Source of the DNA: Mycobacterium sp. OTB74
Lineage (GTDB): Bacteria > Actinomycetota > Actinomycetes > Mycobacteriales > Mycobacteriaceae
DNA: 64,000 bases
Direction of reading: 5' to 3'
NCBI RefSeq assembly: GCF_029892685.1
Contig: NZ_JARXVD010000005.1
Location: 124,001-188,000 of the forward strand
Both the position numbers and the translations under genes were made by a program. Every line of letters begins with the position of its first letter. Position 1 is the stretch's first letter. Shown in pieces: positions 49,983-59,900 of this stretch. The notes under the pieces are model-generated. The model searched no databases. It was given only the letters and a program-made list of their open reading frames with translations, and was not told where the DNA came from.

Positions 49983-52497
49983 CGAAGGGCGCCACAGCCG
50001 GTCCGATGATGGCTCGACGCAGGGACCGGTAGGGCGCGGAAATCCAGTCCGGCCTGGGCATGTGCCCCCCGACGACCGTCGCACCATGATCCTGCCCGCG
50101 GTCGGGAAGGTCGACGATCCGCGGCTGCGCGACCCGATCGATGCCGTCAAGGCTGCGCTGGACGGGCCGTCGGGCAGGAACCCGGTTCCCAGCCTGGGGC
50201 GGATGAATCCGCCGCCGACGCCGCCGCCCAAATCCCCACCCCCGCCCCAGCCTCCTGCTGGTGGCAGTGGCAGTGGCGCCGGTGGTGGCGCTGACAAGCC
50301 CAAGGCACCGCAGTTCAAGATGCCGCAGGTCAGCTGGAAGCTGGTGCGCCGACTGGCGTATGCGGCCATGGCCCTCGCGGTGGTGTTGCCGATCGTCACG
50401 TTCGGCATGGCGTACCTGATCGTCGACATCCCCAAACCTGGGGATATCCGCACCAACCAGGTGTCGACCATCCTGGCCAGCGACGGGAGCGAACTGGCGA
50501 AATTCGTTCCGCCGGAAGGAAACCGGGTCGACGTCAACATCGACCAGATTCCAGTGCACATCCGCGACGCGGTGATGGCGGCCGAAGACCGCGACTTCTA
50601 CACCAATCCCGGGTTCTCGTTCAGCGGCTTCCTGCGGGCGTTCAAGAACAACCTGGTCGGTGGTGACCTGCAGGGCGGGTCGACCATCACGCAGCAGTAC
50701 GTGAAGAACGCGATGGTCGGTGATGCCCGCTCGGGTATGGGCGGCCTGGTCCGCAAGGCCAAGGAACTCGTCATCTCGACCAAGATGTCGCGCGAGTGGT
50801 CGAAAGACCAGGTGATGCAGGCCTACCTGAACATGATCTATTTCGGTCGTGGCACCTATGGCATCGGCGCGGCGTCCAAGGCCTACTTCGGTAAGACGGT
50901 CGACAAGCTCGACGTGGCTGAGGGCGCGCTGCTGGCAGCGCTGATCCAGCGACCCTCGACGCTGGACCCTGCGGTGGACCTGGAGGGTGCTACTGAGCGC
51001 TGGAACTGGGTGCTCGACGGCATGGTCTCCATGGGCGCGCTGTCCAAGTCTGATCGGGACGCCCAGAAGTTCCCGGACACCGTGCCGCCCGACCAGGCCC
51101 GGCAGCAGAACCGGACCGAGGGGCCCAACGGGCTGATCCAGCGTCAGGTGATGAAAGAGCTGCAGAGCCTCTTCAACATCAACGAGCAGGCGCTGAACAC
51201 CGAGGGGCTGCAGGTCACCACGACAATCGACCCCAAGGCGCAGAAGGCCGCCGAGACCGTGGTGGCCAAGACGCTGGACGGCCAGGCTGACGACATGCGC
51301 GCGGCAGTGGTGTCGGTCGACCCGCGCACGGGCGGGATCAAGGCCTACTACGGCGGCGATGACGCCAACGGTTTCGACTTCGCCCAGGCCGGCTTGCCCA
51401 CCGGGTCGTCGTTCAAGGTGTTTGCGTTGGTCGCGGCGCTGGAGCAGGGCATCGGCCTGGGGTACCAGGTGGACAGCGCGCCGGTGACGGTCAACGGCAT
51501 CAACATCACCAACGTCGAGGGTGAAGGCTGCGGTACATGCAGCATTGCCGAGGCGCTGAAGCTTTCTCTGAACACCAGCTACTACCGGCTGATGCTCAAG
51601 CTCAAGCACGGGGCGCAAGACGTCGCCGACGCCGCGCACAAGGCCGGGGTGGCCGACAGCTTCCCGGGCGTCGAGCACACGCTGTCCGAAGACGGCAAGG
51701 GCGGACCGCCGAACAACGGTGTGGTGCTGGGCCAGTACCAGAGCCGGGCGCTGGACATGGCCTCCGCGTACGCGACGCTGGCCGATTCCGGTAGCTACCA
51801 CAAGCCGCACTTCGTCCAGAAGGTCGTCAACGCCGACGGGCAGGTGCTGTTCGACGCGTCGTCACAAGACAATTCGGGTGAGCAGCGGATTCCGAAGGCC
51901 GTGGCTGACAACGTGACCTCGGCCATGCAACCCATCGCCGGCTATTCGCGCGGGCACAACCTGGCCGGTGGCCGGTTGTCGGCAGCCAAGACCGGAACCG
52001 TGCAGCTCGGTGACACCGGGGCCAACCGGGACGCCTGGATGGTCGGCTACACGCCGTCGCTGTCCACCGCGGTCTGGGTCGGTACGACGTCGGGTTCCCA
52101 CCCGCTGGTGACCAAGTACGGCGGGCCGGTGTACGGGTCAGGGCTGCCGTCGGACATCTGGAAATCGACCATGGATGGTGCGCTGAAGGGCACTGAGAAC
52201 GAATCGTTCCCCAAGCCCACGGCTATCGGCGGTTATGCCGGTGTGCCGCAGGCGCCGGCGTTGCCGCCGCCTAACCCGGATCAGCCGGGCGGCCCGGTGG
52301 TCAGCGCGCCGCCGTCTGAGACGGTGGTGCAGCCGACCCTGGTGGTGGCGCCGGGTATCACCATCCCGTTCGGTCCGCCCACGACCGTGCAGCTTGGTCC
52401 GCCGGCCCCACCGCCGGTCCCAGCTGGCGGTGATCAAGGTCAGAGCCAACAGGGTGCCCAGAACCAGCAGGGCGGTGGGCCGCCTCCGCCGCCGTGA
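49975..52497 (+). CDS. ponA1: Bifunctional penicillin-binding protein PonA1
   Basis: PonA1 polymerises and cross-links peptidoglycan at the growing pole. The 840-aa protein has a Pro-rich cytosolic N terminus (to about 120), a transmembrane helix (about 125-150), and a GT51 domain with the catalytic Glu in AAEDRDFYTNPGFSF and GGSTITQQYVKNA. The transpeptidase domain has the SxxK motif (TGSSFKVF), SxN (SLNTSYYR) and KTG (AAKTGTVQ). A Pro-rich tail ends the protein. The GTG start gives the long cytosolic form used by mycobacterial PonA1. It overlaps the next gene by four bases. Confidence 0.96.
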   Translation: MSNEGRHSRSDDGSTQGPVGRGNPVRPGHVPPDDRRTMILPAVGKVDDPRLRDPIDAVKAALDGPSGRNPVPSLGRMNPPPTPPPKSPPPPQPPAGGSGSGAGGGADKPKAPQFKMPQVSWKLVRRLAYAAMALAVVLPIVTFGMAYLIVDIPKPGDIRTNQVSTILASDGSELAKFVPPEGNRVDVNIDQIPVHIRDAVMAAEDRDFYTNPGFSFSGFLRAFKNNLVGGDLQGGSTITQQYVKNAMVGDARSGMGGLVRKAKELVISTKMSREWSKDQVMQAYLNMIYFGRGTYGIGAASKAYFGKTVDKLDVAEGALLAALIQRPSTLDPAVDLEGATERWNWVLDGMVSMGALSKSDRDAQKFPDTVPPDQARQQNRTEGPNGLIQRQVMKELQSLFNINEQALNTEGLQVTTTIDPKAQKAAETVVAKTLDGQADDMRAAVVSVDPRTGGIKAYYGGDDANGFDFAQAGLPTGSSFKVFALVAALEQGIGLGYQVDSAPVTVNGINITNVEGEGCGTCSIAEALKLSLNTSYYRLMLKLKHGAQDVADAAHKAGVADSFPGVEHTLSEDGKGGPPNNGVVLGQYQSRALDMASAYATLADSGSYHKPHFVQKVVNADGQVLFDASSQDNSGEQRIPKAVADNVTSAMQPIAGYSRGHNLAGGRLSAAKTGTVQLGDTGANRDAWMVGYTPSLSTAVWVGTTSGSHPLVTKYGGPVYGSGLPSDIWKSTMDGALKGTENESFPKPTAIGGYAGVPQAPALPPPNPDQPGGPVVSAPPSETVVQPTLVVAPGITIPFGPPTTVQLGPPAPPPVPAGGDQGQSQQGAQNQQGGGPPPPP

Positions 52498-54137
52498 CGG
52501 CGGAGAAGTCCGGGGTAGGCACAGTCTCGCCGGCCCCACTGACATCAGACCTGCGCAGCGCCGACGACCGCGACCTGCCCAGCCGCACCGATGCTATCGG
52601 CGCCGCGCTGTCTGAGGTGGTCGGTGGCCCCGTCGGCCGGCGCGCACTGATCGGGCGGGCCCGGTTCCTCACCCCGCTGCGGGTCATGCTGATGATCACG
52701 CTGGTGTTTCTGGCGTTGGGCTACACCACGAAGGCGCCATGCCTGGTGTCCAGCGGAACCGGTCCGCCGGATCAGCGGGTGGCCAACTGGGGGAACCAGC
52801 GCGCCTACTACGAACTCTGCTACTCGGACACCGTCCCGCTGTACACCGCTGAACTGCTGAACCAGGGCAAGTTCCCGTACCGGTCCAGCTGGATCGAGAA
52901 CGACAGTGCCGGCAAGCCACGCGTCATGTACGACGGCTCTCGCGCAATCCGCTACATGGAATATCCGGTGTTGACCGGCGTCTACCAGTACCTGTCGATG
53001 TCGGTGGCCAAGGCGTACACCGCGGTGACCAAGGCGATCCACGGGCCGGTGGTTGCCGAGGTCGTCATGTTCTTCAACGTCTCGGCGTTCGGGCTGACCC
53101 TGGCTTGGATGGCGACGGTGTGGGCGACCATGTTGCTGGCCGGCAGACGGGTGTGGGACGCCGCGGTGGTGGCGGGTTCGCCCATGTTGATCTTCCAGGC
53201 GTTCACCAATTTCGACGCACTTGCCACCGCCTGCGCTGCGGGAGCCATGCTGGCCTGGTCGCGGCGAAAGCCGGTGCTCACCGGAGTTCTGATCGGTGCG
53301 GGAGTGTGCCTGAAACTGTATCCGCTGTTGCTGCTGATCCCGCTGCTGATCCTCGGGGTGCGCACGGGTCGGCTTCGGCCAGTGGTGTGGACCACGATCA
53401 CCGCAGTGTTGACCTGGGTGCTGGTGAATCTGCCGATCGCGCTGTTGTACCCGCGGGGTTGGTCGGAGTTCTTCCGGCTGAACACCCGCCGCGGTGACGA
53501 CATGGATTCGATTTACAACGTGGTGAAGTCGTTCACCGGCTGGCGTGGTTTCGACACCAACCTGGGATTCTGGCAGCCGCCGGCGGTGCTCAATGCCTTC
53601 AGCGCCGCCATGTTCGTATTGTGTTGTGCGGCAATCATTTACGTTGGACTGACGGCTCCGCGCCGGCCTCGGCTGGCGCAGCTGGCGTTTCTGGTGGTCG
53701 CGGCGTTTCTGTTGACCAACAAGGTGTGGAGCCCGCAGTTCTCACTCTGGCTGGTGCCGCTGGCGGCGTTGGCTCTGCCGCATCGCCGAATCCTGTTGGC
53801 GTGGATGACAATTGACGCGCTGGTATGGGTGCCGCGGATGATGTATCTGCGGGCCGATCCCAAGATGGGCCTACCGGAGCAGTTTTTCACCACGACCGTG
53901 CTGCTGCGCGATCTGGCGGTGCTGGGGTTGTGTGCCTTGGTGGTCGCCGCGATCTACCGGCCGCAGCGCGACATCGTGCGCTCAGGTGGGCACGGTTCTC
54001 CGGTGGACGACCCGACGGGCGGGGTGTTCGACGGTGCCGACGACAACCCGCCGCGCTGGCTGCCACGACGGCTGCGTCCTCGCTCGGCCGAGTCGGCACC
54101 AGACGTTGACCCGGAACAGGAACTGGCGGCTGTCTAG
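52494..54137 (+). CDS. Polytopic GT87-like membrane glycosyltransferase (Rv0051 type)
   Basis: The 547-aa membrane protein has about ten to twelve hydrophobic segments, starting with FLTPLRVMLMITLVFLALGY. Extracytoplasmic loops contain WIENDSAGKP and MEYPVLTGVYQYLSM. The latter EYP motif is typical of GT-C polyprenyl-phosphate-mannose-dependent enzymes (GT87/DUF2029). NFDALATACAAGAMLAWSRR is also conserved. In mycobacteria such enzymes act in arabinomannan or mannoside assembly; the acceptor here is unknown. It overlaps ponA1, hinting at a shared role in the envelope. Confidence 0.88.
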   Translation: MTAEKSGVGTVSPAPLTSDLRSADDRDLPSRTDAIGAALSEVVGGPVGRRALIGRARFLTPLRVMLMITLVFLALGYTTKAPCLVSSGTGPPDQRVANWGNQRAYYELCYSDTVPLYTAELLNQGKFPYRSSWIENDSAGKPRVMYDGSRAIRYMEYPVLTGVYQYLSMSVAKAYTAVTKAIHGPVVAEVVMFFNVSAFGLTLAWMATVWATMLLAGRRVWDAAVVAGSPMLIFQAFTNFDALATACAAGAMLAWSRRKPVLTGVLIGAGVCLKLYPLLLLIPLLILGVRTGRLRPVVWTTITAVLTWVLVNLPIALLYPRGWSEFFRLNTRRGDDMDSIYNVVKSFTGWRGFDTNLGFWQPPAVLNAFSAAMFVLCCAAIIYVGLTAPRRPRLAQLAFLVVAAFLLTNKVWSPQFSLWLVPLAALALPHRRILLAWMTIDALVWVPRMMYLRADPKMGLPEQFFTTTVLLRDLAVLGLCALVVAAIYRPQRDIVRSGGHGSPVDDPTGGVFDGADDNPPRWLPRRLRPRSAESAPDVDPEQELAAV

Positions 54138-54211
54138 CAGCCCTCGCCGGCGGTTCTGCCCACGGCATAAGGGGGCTGTGCTCGGCAGGGGCCAGTGGCA
54201 ATCTGAGTGGC

Positions 54212-54679
54212 GTGACCGACCTGACGTTTTCCGATTCCATCGTCGTCGACACCGATCCCGACACGCTTTATGCGCTCGTCTCGGACGTGACCAACATGGG
54301 TCAGTGGAGTCCGCAGTGCAAAGAATGCTGGTGGGAGGACGAGGACGGCAGCCCGGTGGCCGGCGCCTGGTTCAAGGGCCGCAACGAGGCGTCCGGCCGC
54401 GTATGGGAAACCCGCAGCCAAGTGATGGTCGCCGAGCCCGGCCGCGAGTTCGTCTGGGAGGTCAACGGCGGCTGGGTGCGCTGGGGCTTCACCCTGGACC
54501 CGGTGGACGGCGGCACCCGGCTGACGCAGTCGTGGGAGTTTCTGCCCGCTGGCATCGCCGGTTTCCACGAGCGCTGGGGCGACCAGGTCGAGAAGCAGAT
54601 CGCCTACCGCGAGAAATCGGCCAAGACAGGCATCCCGGAGACGCTGGCCGCGATCAAGCGGTCCGCCGAGGCGGCCTGA
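54212..54679 (+). CDS. SRPBCC (polyketide cyclase/START-like) family protein
   Basis: The 155-aa protein has the START-like fold signature: VDTDPDTLYALVSDVTNMGQWSP at the N terminus, then CKECWWEDEDG. VAEPGREFVWEVNGGWVRWGF and GGTRLTQSWEFLPAG follow. The fold is a lipid or small-molecule cup; the ligand is unknown. It is not the Rv0052 gene of M. tuberculosis, so this position differs from that species. A GTG start is used. A gap of about 130 bp leads to rpsF. Confidence 0.88.
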   Translation: MTDLTFSDSIVVDTDPDTLYALVSDVTNMGQWSPQCKECWWEDEDGSPVAGAWFKGRNEASGRVWETRSQVMVAEPGREFVWEVNGGWVRWGFTLDPVDGGTRLTQSWEFLPAGIAGFHERWGDQVEKQIAYREKSAKTGIPETLAAIKRSAEAA

Positions 54680-54760
54680 GCCGTCGCCGCGGCGCGCGAT
54701 TTCGCAGCTCAGGGTGTCTTGCGGTAGCCTAGGCCGGTTGCCGACGCAGGCGACCCTCCT

Positions 54761-54779
54761 GCCACGGACACGCCGTGGC
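54761..54779 (+). promoter_or_regulatory. Hairpin in the rpsF operon leader
   Basis: GCCACGG / CCGTGGC is a perfect 7-bp stem with a 5-nt loop, 12 nt before the AGGAGGTGA of rpsF. It could be an autoregulatory binding site, such as the S6-S18 leader known in other bacteria, but the family-specific bulge was not verified. Confidence 0.45.
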
Positions 54780-54810
54780 CGATACGACCATAGGAGGTGA
54801 TGGGTTCCTT

Positions 54811-55101
54811 ATGCGTCCATACGAAATCATGGTCATCCTTGACCCCACACTCGACGAGCGCACCGTAGCTCCCTCGCTGGAGACGTTCCTGAACGTCGTC
54901 CGCAAGGACGGTGGCAACGTGGAGAAGGTTGACATCTGGGGCCGCCGCCGGCTGGCCTACGAGATCGCCAAGCACGGTGAGGGCATCTACGCGGTGCTGG
55001 ACCTGAAGGCCGAGCCGGCCACGGTCAGCGAGCTCGATCGTCAGCTGAACCTGAACGAGTCGGTGCTACGCACCAAGGTGATGCGGACCGACAAGCACTG
55101 A
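54811..55101 (+). CDS. rpsF: 30S ribosomal protein S6
   Basis: The 96-aa protein is the full S6 sequence: [35 protein letters not shown], and [12 protein letters not shown] at the end. S6 binds S18 and helps form the platform of the 30S subunit. The ATG follows AGGAGGTGA at normal spacing; an upstream in-frame start was rejected. It heads the rpsF-ssb-rpsR-rplI series, conserved in bacteria. Confidence 0.97.
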   Translation: MRPYEIMVILDPTLDERTVAPSLETFLNVVRKDGGNVEKVDIWGRRRLAYEIAKHGEGIYAVLDLKAEPATVSELDRQLNLNESVLRTKVMRTDKH

Positions 55102-55172
55102 GTCGCTGCGCGCTGTCTTAGGCCTTGCGTAGGCTCGCGCCTAATTCACTCGATTCGTCCCAGGAGGAACTC

Positions 55173-55676
55173 GTGGCTGCTGGTGATACCACCATCACCG
55201 TCATCGGAAATCTGACAGCTGACCCTGAACTGCGGTTCACGCCGTCAGGTGCAGCCGTTGCCAACTTCACTGTCGCTTCGACGCCGCGCATCTTTGATCG
55301 GCAGAGCAACGAGTGGAAGGACGGCGAGGCGCTGTTCCTGCGCTGCAACATCTGGCGTGAGGCGGCTGAGAACGTCGCCGAAAGCCTGACCCGGGGGTCG
55401 CGAGTCATCGTGACCGGCCGGCTCAAGCAGCGTTCGTTCGAAACCCGCGAGGGTGAGAAGCGCACCGTGGTCGAGGTCGAGGTCGACGAGATCGGCCCGT
55501 CCCTGCGGTACGCGACGGCGAAGGTGAACAAGGCCAACCGCGGCGGAGGCGGCGGAGGCGGCTTCGGTGGCGGAAATTCCCGCCAGTCCGGTGGCGGCGC
55601 ACCAGCAGACGACCCGTGGGGCAGCGCCCCGGCATCGGGTTCGTTCGGCGGCGCCGACGACGAGCCGCCCTTCTGA
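55173..55676 (+). CDS. ssb: Single-stranded DNA-binding protein
   Basis: The 167-aa protein has the OB-fold core ([56 protein letters not shown]). A Gly-rich linker and the acidic C-terminal tip DDEPPF follow; the tip recruits partner proteins. The GTG start follows AGGAGG. It is the essential replicative SSB, placed between rpsF and rpsR as in other mycobacteria. Confidence 0.97.
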   Translation: MAAGDTTITVIGNLTADPELRFTPSGAAVANFTVASTPRIFDRQSNEWKDGEALFLRCNIWREAAENVAESLTRGSRVIVTGRLKQRSFETREGEKRTVVEVEVDEIGPSLRYATAKVNKANRGGGGGGGFGGGNSRQSGGGAPADDPWGSAPASGSFGGADDEPPF

Positions 55677-55709
55677 TCAACCATTAGCTAGAACTAGAAA
55701 GAGATACCC

Positions 55710-55964
55710 ATGGCCAAGGCCACCAAGCGGCGTCCGGCGCCGGAAAAGCCGGTCAAGACCCGCAAGTGCGTGTTCTGCTCCAAGAAGGCGCAGACCATCG
55801 ATTACAAAGACACCGCGCTGCTGCGTACCTACATCAGCGAGCGCGGCAAGATTCGCGCCCGTCGCGTGACCGGTAACTGCGTCCAGCACCAGCGCGACAT
55901 CGCGATCGCTGTGAAGAATGCTCGCGAGGTTGCGTTGCTCCCGTTCAGCTCGTCGACGCGATAG
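55710..55964 (+). CDS. rpsR: 30S ribosomal protein S18 (Cys-containing form)
   Basis: The 84-aa protein has [20 protein letters not shown] and [22 protein letters not shown]. The CxxC pair plus a third Cys and a His point to the zinc-binding C+ form, which mycobacteria replace by a Cys-free paralogue under zinc limitation. S18 partners with S6. It lies 33 bp after ssb and before rplI, with AGAAAGAGA upstream of the ATG. Confidence 0.96.
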   Translation: MAKATKRRPAPEKPVKTRKCVFCSKKAQTIDYKDTALLRTYISERGKIRARRVTGNCVQHQRDIAIAVKNAREVALLPFSSSTR

Positions 55965-55978
55965 GGAGAACTGAGAAT

Positions 55979-56434
55979 ATGAAGCTCATTCTTACCGCTG
56001 AGGTCGATCACCTGGGTTCGGCCGGCGACACCGTTGAGGTCCGTGACGGCTACGGCCGTAACTACCTGCTGCCCCGTGGCCTGGCCATCGTGGCGACCCG
56101 TGGCGCCGAGCGCCAGGCCAACGAGATCCGTCGGGCGCGCGACGCCAAGACGGTTCGCGACCTGGACCACGCCAACGAGCTGAAGCAGGCGATCGAGGCC
56201 CTGGGCCCCGTGTCGCTGGCCGTCAAGGCCGGTGCGGAGAGCGGCAAGCTGTTCGGTTCGGTGACCGCGGGCGACGTTGTCGCCGCGATCAAGAAGGCCG
56301 GTGGCCCCAACCTCGACAAGCGCACCGTCGAGCTGCCCAAGGCGCACATCAAGTCGGTCGGCACCCACAAGATCGGGGTGCGGTTGCACCCGTCGGTGAA
56401 TGTCCCGCTGTCGCTGGCGGTTGTCGCCGAGTAA
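55979..56434 (+). CDS. rplI: 50S ribosomal protein L9
   Basis: The 151-aa protein starts [21 protein letters not shown], with [14 protein letters not shown], the N-terminal rRNA-binding domain. A long connecting helix and a C-terminal domain ([36 protein letters not shown]) follow. L9 binds 23S rRNA near the L1 stalk. It is the last gene before a strong hairpin. Confidence 0.97.
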   Translation: MKLILTAEVDHLGSAGDTVEVRDGYGRNYLLPRGLAIVATRGAERQANEIRRARDAKTVRDLDHANELKQAIEALGPVSLAVKAGAESGKLFGSVTAGDVVAAIKKAGGPNLDKRTVELPKAHIKSVGTHKIGVRLHPSVNVPLSLAVVAE

Positions 56435-56457
56435 CTCGAGCGTTAGCTCAGGCATTA

Positions 56458-56498
56458 AACGCCCGGGTGAGGTCAATCATTGACTTCGCCCGGGCGTT
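56458..56498 (+). terminator. Intrinsic-type terminator after rplI
   Basis: A 20-bp arm starting AACGCCCGGG pairs with its complement 41 bp in total span, with two imperfect positions and a 1-nt loop centre. It lies 24 bp after the rplI stop; TTCTGCATTT follows. Confidence 0.88.
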
Positions 56499-56762
56499 CT
56501 GCATTTGGCTGGCGAACTCATTCTGGGCACGCATAGATGGCCAATGGTCGGAGCTGTTAACCTGCGCGTCCCACGGCCGATACACAACACGCCCGAGGTC
56601 GCAACCAGTCGCGACACGCCGAAGCAGTTGTCATACACAGGGAAGCAAACGCGATATACCTGTTTGACCAGGTTGTTTACACATTCTGTGAGCCATATTC
56701 CACAGGTTCTCCCCAGCCGCTCAACACTTCTGTCCAGAGCTGTCAACACGCCATCCCCAGAG

Positions 56763-56771
56763 TTGTCCACA
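56763..56771 (+). promoter_or_regulatory. DnaA box upstream of dnaB
   Basis: TTGTCCACA is a perfect DnaA box, in the context AGTTGTCCACAGG, about 155 bp before the dnaB start. Weaker candidates (TTGTTTACA at 56673) are nearby. It suggests DnaA control of the helicase gene or titration of DnaA; both are inferences. Confidence 0.7.
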
Positions 56772-56926
56772 GGGGGGCTATCAGGGGCGCGCAGCAACGT
56801 CTAATGTCATGCGTCGCGCGACACGCAGGAACTTTCGAGTCCACCTTGTCGGCGGGGTGCAGTACGGTCTCAAGCAGGCATAGTCGAATACGCGTTCGAT
56901 TCGTTTTTGGGGAGGAGGAACGCTTC

Positions 56927-59900
56927 GTGGCTGTCGTCGACGACTTGGGTCGTTCCGGCATGGAGGAGCCGCCCAGCGAGGATTACGGCCGGCAGCCGCC
57001 GCAGGACATGGCTGCGGAGCAGTCCGTCCTCGGAGGCATGCTGCTCTCCAAGGACGCCGTCGCGGACGTCCTCGAACGGCTGCGTCCCGGCGACTTCTAC
57101 CGCCCCGCGCACCAGAACATCTACGACGCCATCCTGGACCTGTACGGGCGCGGAGAGCCAGCCGACGCAGTCACAGTGGCCGCCGAGCTCGATCGCCGAG
57201 GACTGCTCAAGCGCATCGGCGGCGCACCATATCTGCACACGCTGATCTCGACTGTGCCCACCGCCGCCAACGCTGGGTTCTACGCGGGCATCGTGGCCGA
57301 GAAGGCTACTCTGCGCCGGCTGGTGGAGGCCGGCACGCGCGTCGTCCAATACGGCTACGCCGGGGCTGAGGGCGCCGATGTCGCCGAGTTGGTGGACCGC
57401 GCCCAGGCCGAGATTTACGACGTCACCCAGACCCGCAGCAGTGAGGACTTCGTCCCGCTGGAAGAGCTGCTGCAGCCCACCATGGACGAGATCGACGCCA
57501 TCGCCTCGCAGGGTGGCATCTCGCGCGGTGTGCCGACTGGATTCACCGATCTGGACGAGATCACCAACGGGCTGCATGCCGGTCAGATGATCATCGTTGC
57601 TGCCCGTCCCGGCGTGGGTAAGGCGCTGGCGTTGGACACCCCGCTGCCGATGCCCAACGGTTGGACCACCATGGGTGACGTCGCGGTTGGTGACGAGCTG
57701 ATCGGCGCCGACGGGCGCCCCACCCGGGTGGTGGCAGCGACGCCGGTGATGGAGGCGCGGCCCTGCTACGAGATCGACCTGTCCGACGGGACGACCATCG
57801 TGGCCGATGGGTCGCACCAGTGGCCGACCGGCCGCGGGATCATCAGCACCGCGGCGCTGCGGGCCGGCGCCGACCGGCTCGAGCCCGCGCTGACTGCGGG
57901 CGGCCTGGCGGTCCTGACCCGGCCGGTGGCAATTGTCGACGTGCGCCGCGTGGAGTCCGTGCCGGTTCGGTGCGTCGAGGTCGACAACCTCGCGCACCTG
58001 TATCTGGCCGGCCGCTCCATGGTGCCGACGCACAACTCGACCCTTGGCCTGGACTTCATGCGCTCGGCGTCCATCAGGCACCGGCTGGCCAGCGTCATCT
58101 TCTCGCTGGAAATGAGCAAGACCGAGATCGTCATGCGACTGCTCTCGGCCGAGGCCAAGATCAAGCTGGGCGACATGCGCTCGGGCCGGATGAGCGATGA
58201 CGACTGGACCAAGCTGGCCCGCCGCATGAGCGAGATTTCCGAGGCGCCGCTGTACATCGACGACTCACCGAACCTGACCATGATGGAGATTCGGGCCAAG
58301 GCCCGGCGGCTGCACCAGAAGGCCGATCTGCGGCTGATCGTGGTGGACTACATGCAGCTGATGTCCTCGGGCAAGAAGTTCGAGTCGCGCCAGCAGGAAG
58401 TCTCGGAGTTCTCTCGGTCACTGAAGCTGATGGCCAAGGAGCTCGAGGTTCCGGTGGTGGCCATCAGCCAGCTGAACCGCGGTCCCGAGCAGCGGACGGA
58501 TAAGCGGCCGCAGGTATCGGACCTTCGTGAGTCGGGCTGCTTGACTGCGTCGACGCGAATCCTGCGCGCCGACAACGGTTCTGAGGTCACCTTTGGTGAG
58601 CTGATGGCGACCGGGGAGCGGCCGCTGGTGTGGTCGCTCGATGAGCGCAAGCGCATGGTCGCCCGGCCGATGACCAACGTGTTCTACAGCGGGCGCAAGG
58701 AAGTCTTCCTGCTGCGGCTGGCGTCGGGACGCCAGGTGGAAGCTACGGCCAACCACCCCTTCATGACGCTGAACGGTTGGGTTCCGTTGGGCGAGTTGAC
58801 CGTTAGTGATCGCCTCGCGGTGCCGCGCACCGTGCCCGAGCCGGTGCAGACCGAGCGCATGAATGAATCCGAGATCATCATGCTGGCGCACATGATCGGC
58901 GACGGGTCGTGCGTGAAGCGTCAGCCGATCCGGTACGCGTCGATCGATGAGGCGAACCTGGGCGCGGTGTCTGGAGCCGCCGGGCACTTCGGCGTTACCG
59001 CGGTGCGCGACGAGTACGCCGCGGCCCGGGTGACATCCCTGCGTTTGCCCGCGCCCTATCGGTTGACTCACGGGAAGCGGAACCCGATCGCGGCATGGCT
59101 GGACAAGCTGGGGCTCTTCGGCAAGCGGAGCTACGAAAAGTTCGTTCCCAAAGAGGTTTTCGCGCTGCCCAACGATCAGGTCGCGTTGTTCCTGCGACAC
59201 CTGTGGGCGACGGATGGGTCGGTGCGGTGGGAACCCGTTGCGGGCCAAGGGAAGATCTACTACGCGACGACCAGCCGCCAATTAGCTGAGGACGTGGTGC
59301 AGTTACTCCTGCGCGTAGGCGTGCAGGGACGCATCAAGCGGACGAAGAAGGTCGGCTATCGCGACTGCTGGAATGTGTGGATCGATCGCGCAGAGAACCA
59401 GACTGCATTTCTCAACAACGTTGGAGTGCATGGCGCGCGTGGCGAGAAGGCTCGTGAGGTTCTAGCTGAGCTGAACACGCGGACGCGCAAGCCGGGCGCT
59501 GACACTGTGCCAGTCGAAGTCTGGGACAAGGTGCAAAAAGCGATGGATGCCAAGCGGTGGTCCAATCGCGACCTGAGTCTCGCGGCGAATGTGACTGTCT
59601 CCCAGTCGCGTTGGAAGCACGCGCCTGGCCGCTCAACGCTGCACCGCATGGCCGCAGCACTGAACAATCCCGAACTGCATGACCTCGCTACGAACGATGT
59701 GTTCTGGGACGAGATCGTCGAGATCACCAGTGTCGGTGAGCATGATGTTTACGACGGCACCGTTGAAGGCACGCATAATTTTATGGCAAATTGCATAAAC
59801 TTGCATAATTCTTTGGAACAAGATGCCGATATGGTGATGCTGCTTCACCGGCCGGACGCGATCGACCGCGAAGACCCACGCGGTGGTGAAGCCGATATCA

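Larger units (their letters stand above)
56435..56926. promoter_or_regulatory. rplI-dnaB intergenic region
   Basis: This interval of about 490 bp has the rplI terminator at its left end, a DnaA box in its right half and the dnaB leader at the right end. It is locally AT-richer (for example near 56640-56700). Open frames in it show no protein features. No other element was recognised. Confidence 0.6.

Noticed and set aside
49885..51810. Minus-strand open frame of about 640 codons opposite ponA1
   Set aside because: It is antisense to all catalytic motifs of PonA1, with no protein-like features of its own.
57623..58036. Apparent loss of the DnaB Walker A motif
   Set aside because: The Lys and the following Ser are restored once the in-frame class-3-type intein is removed.
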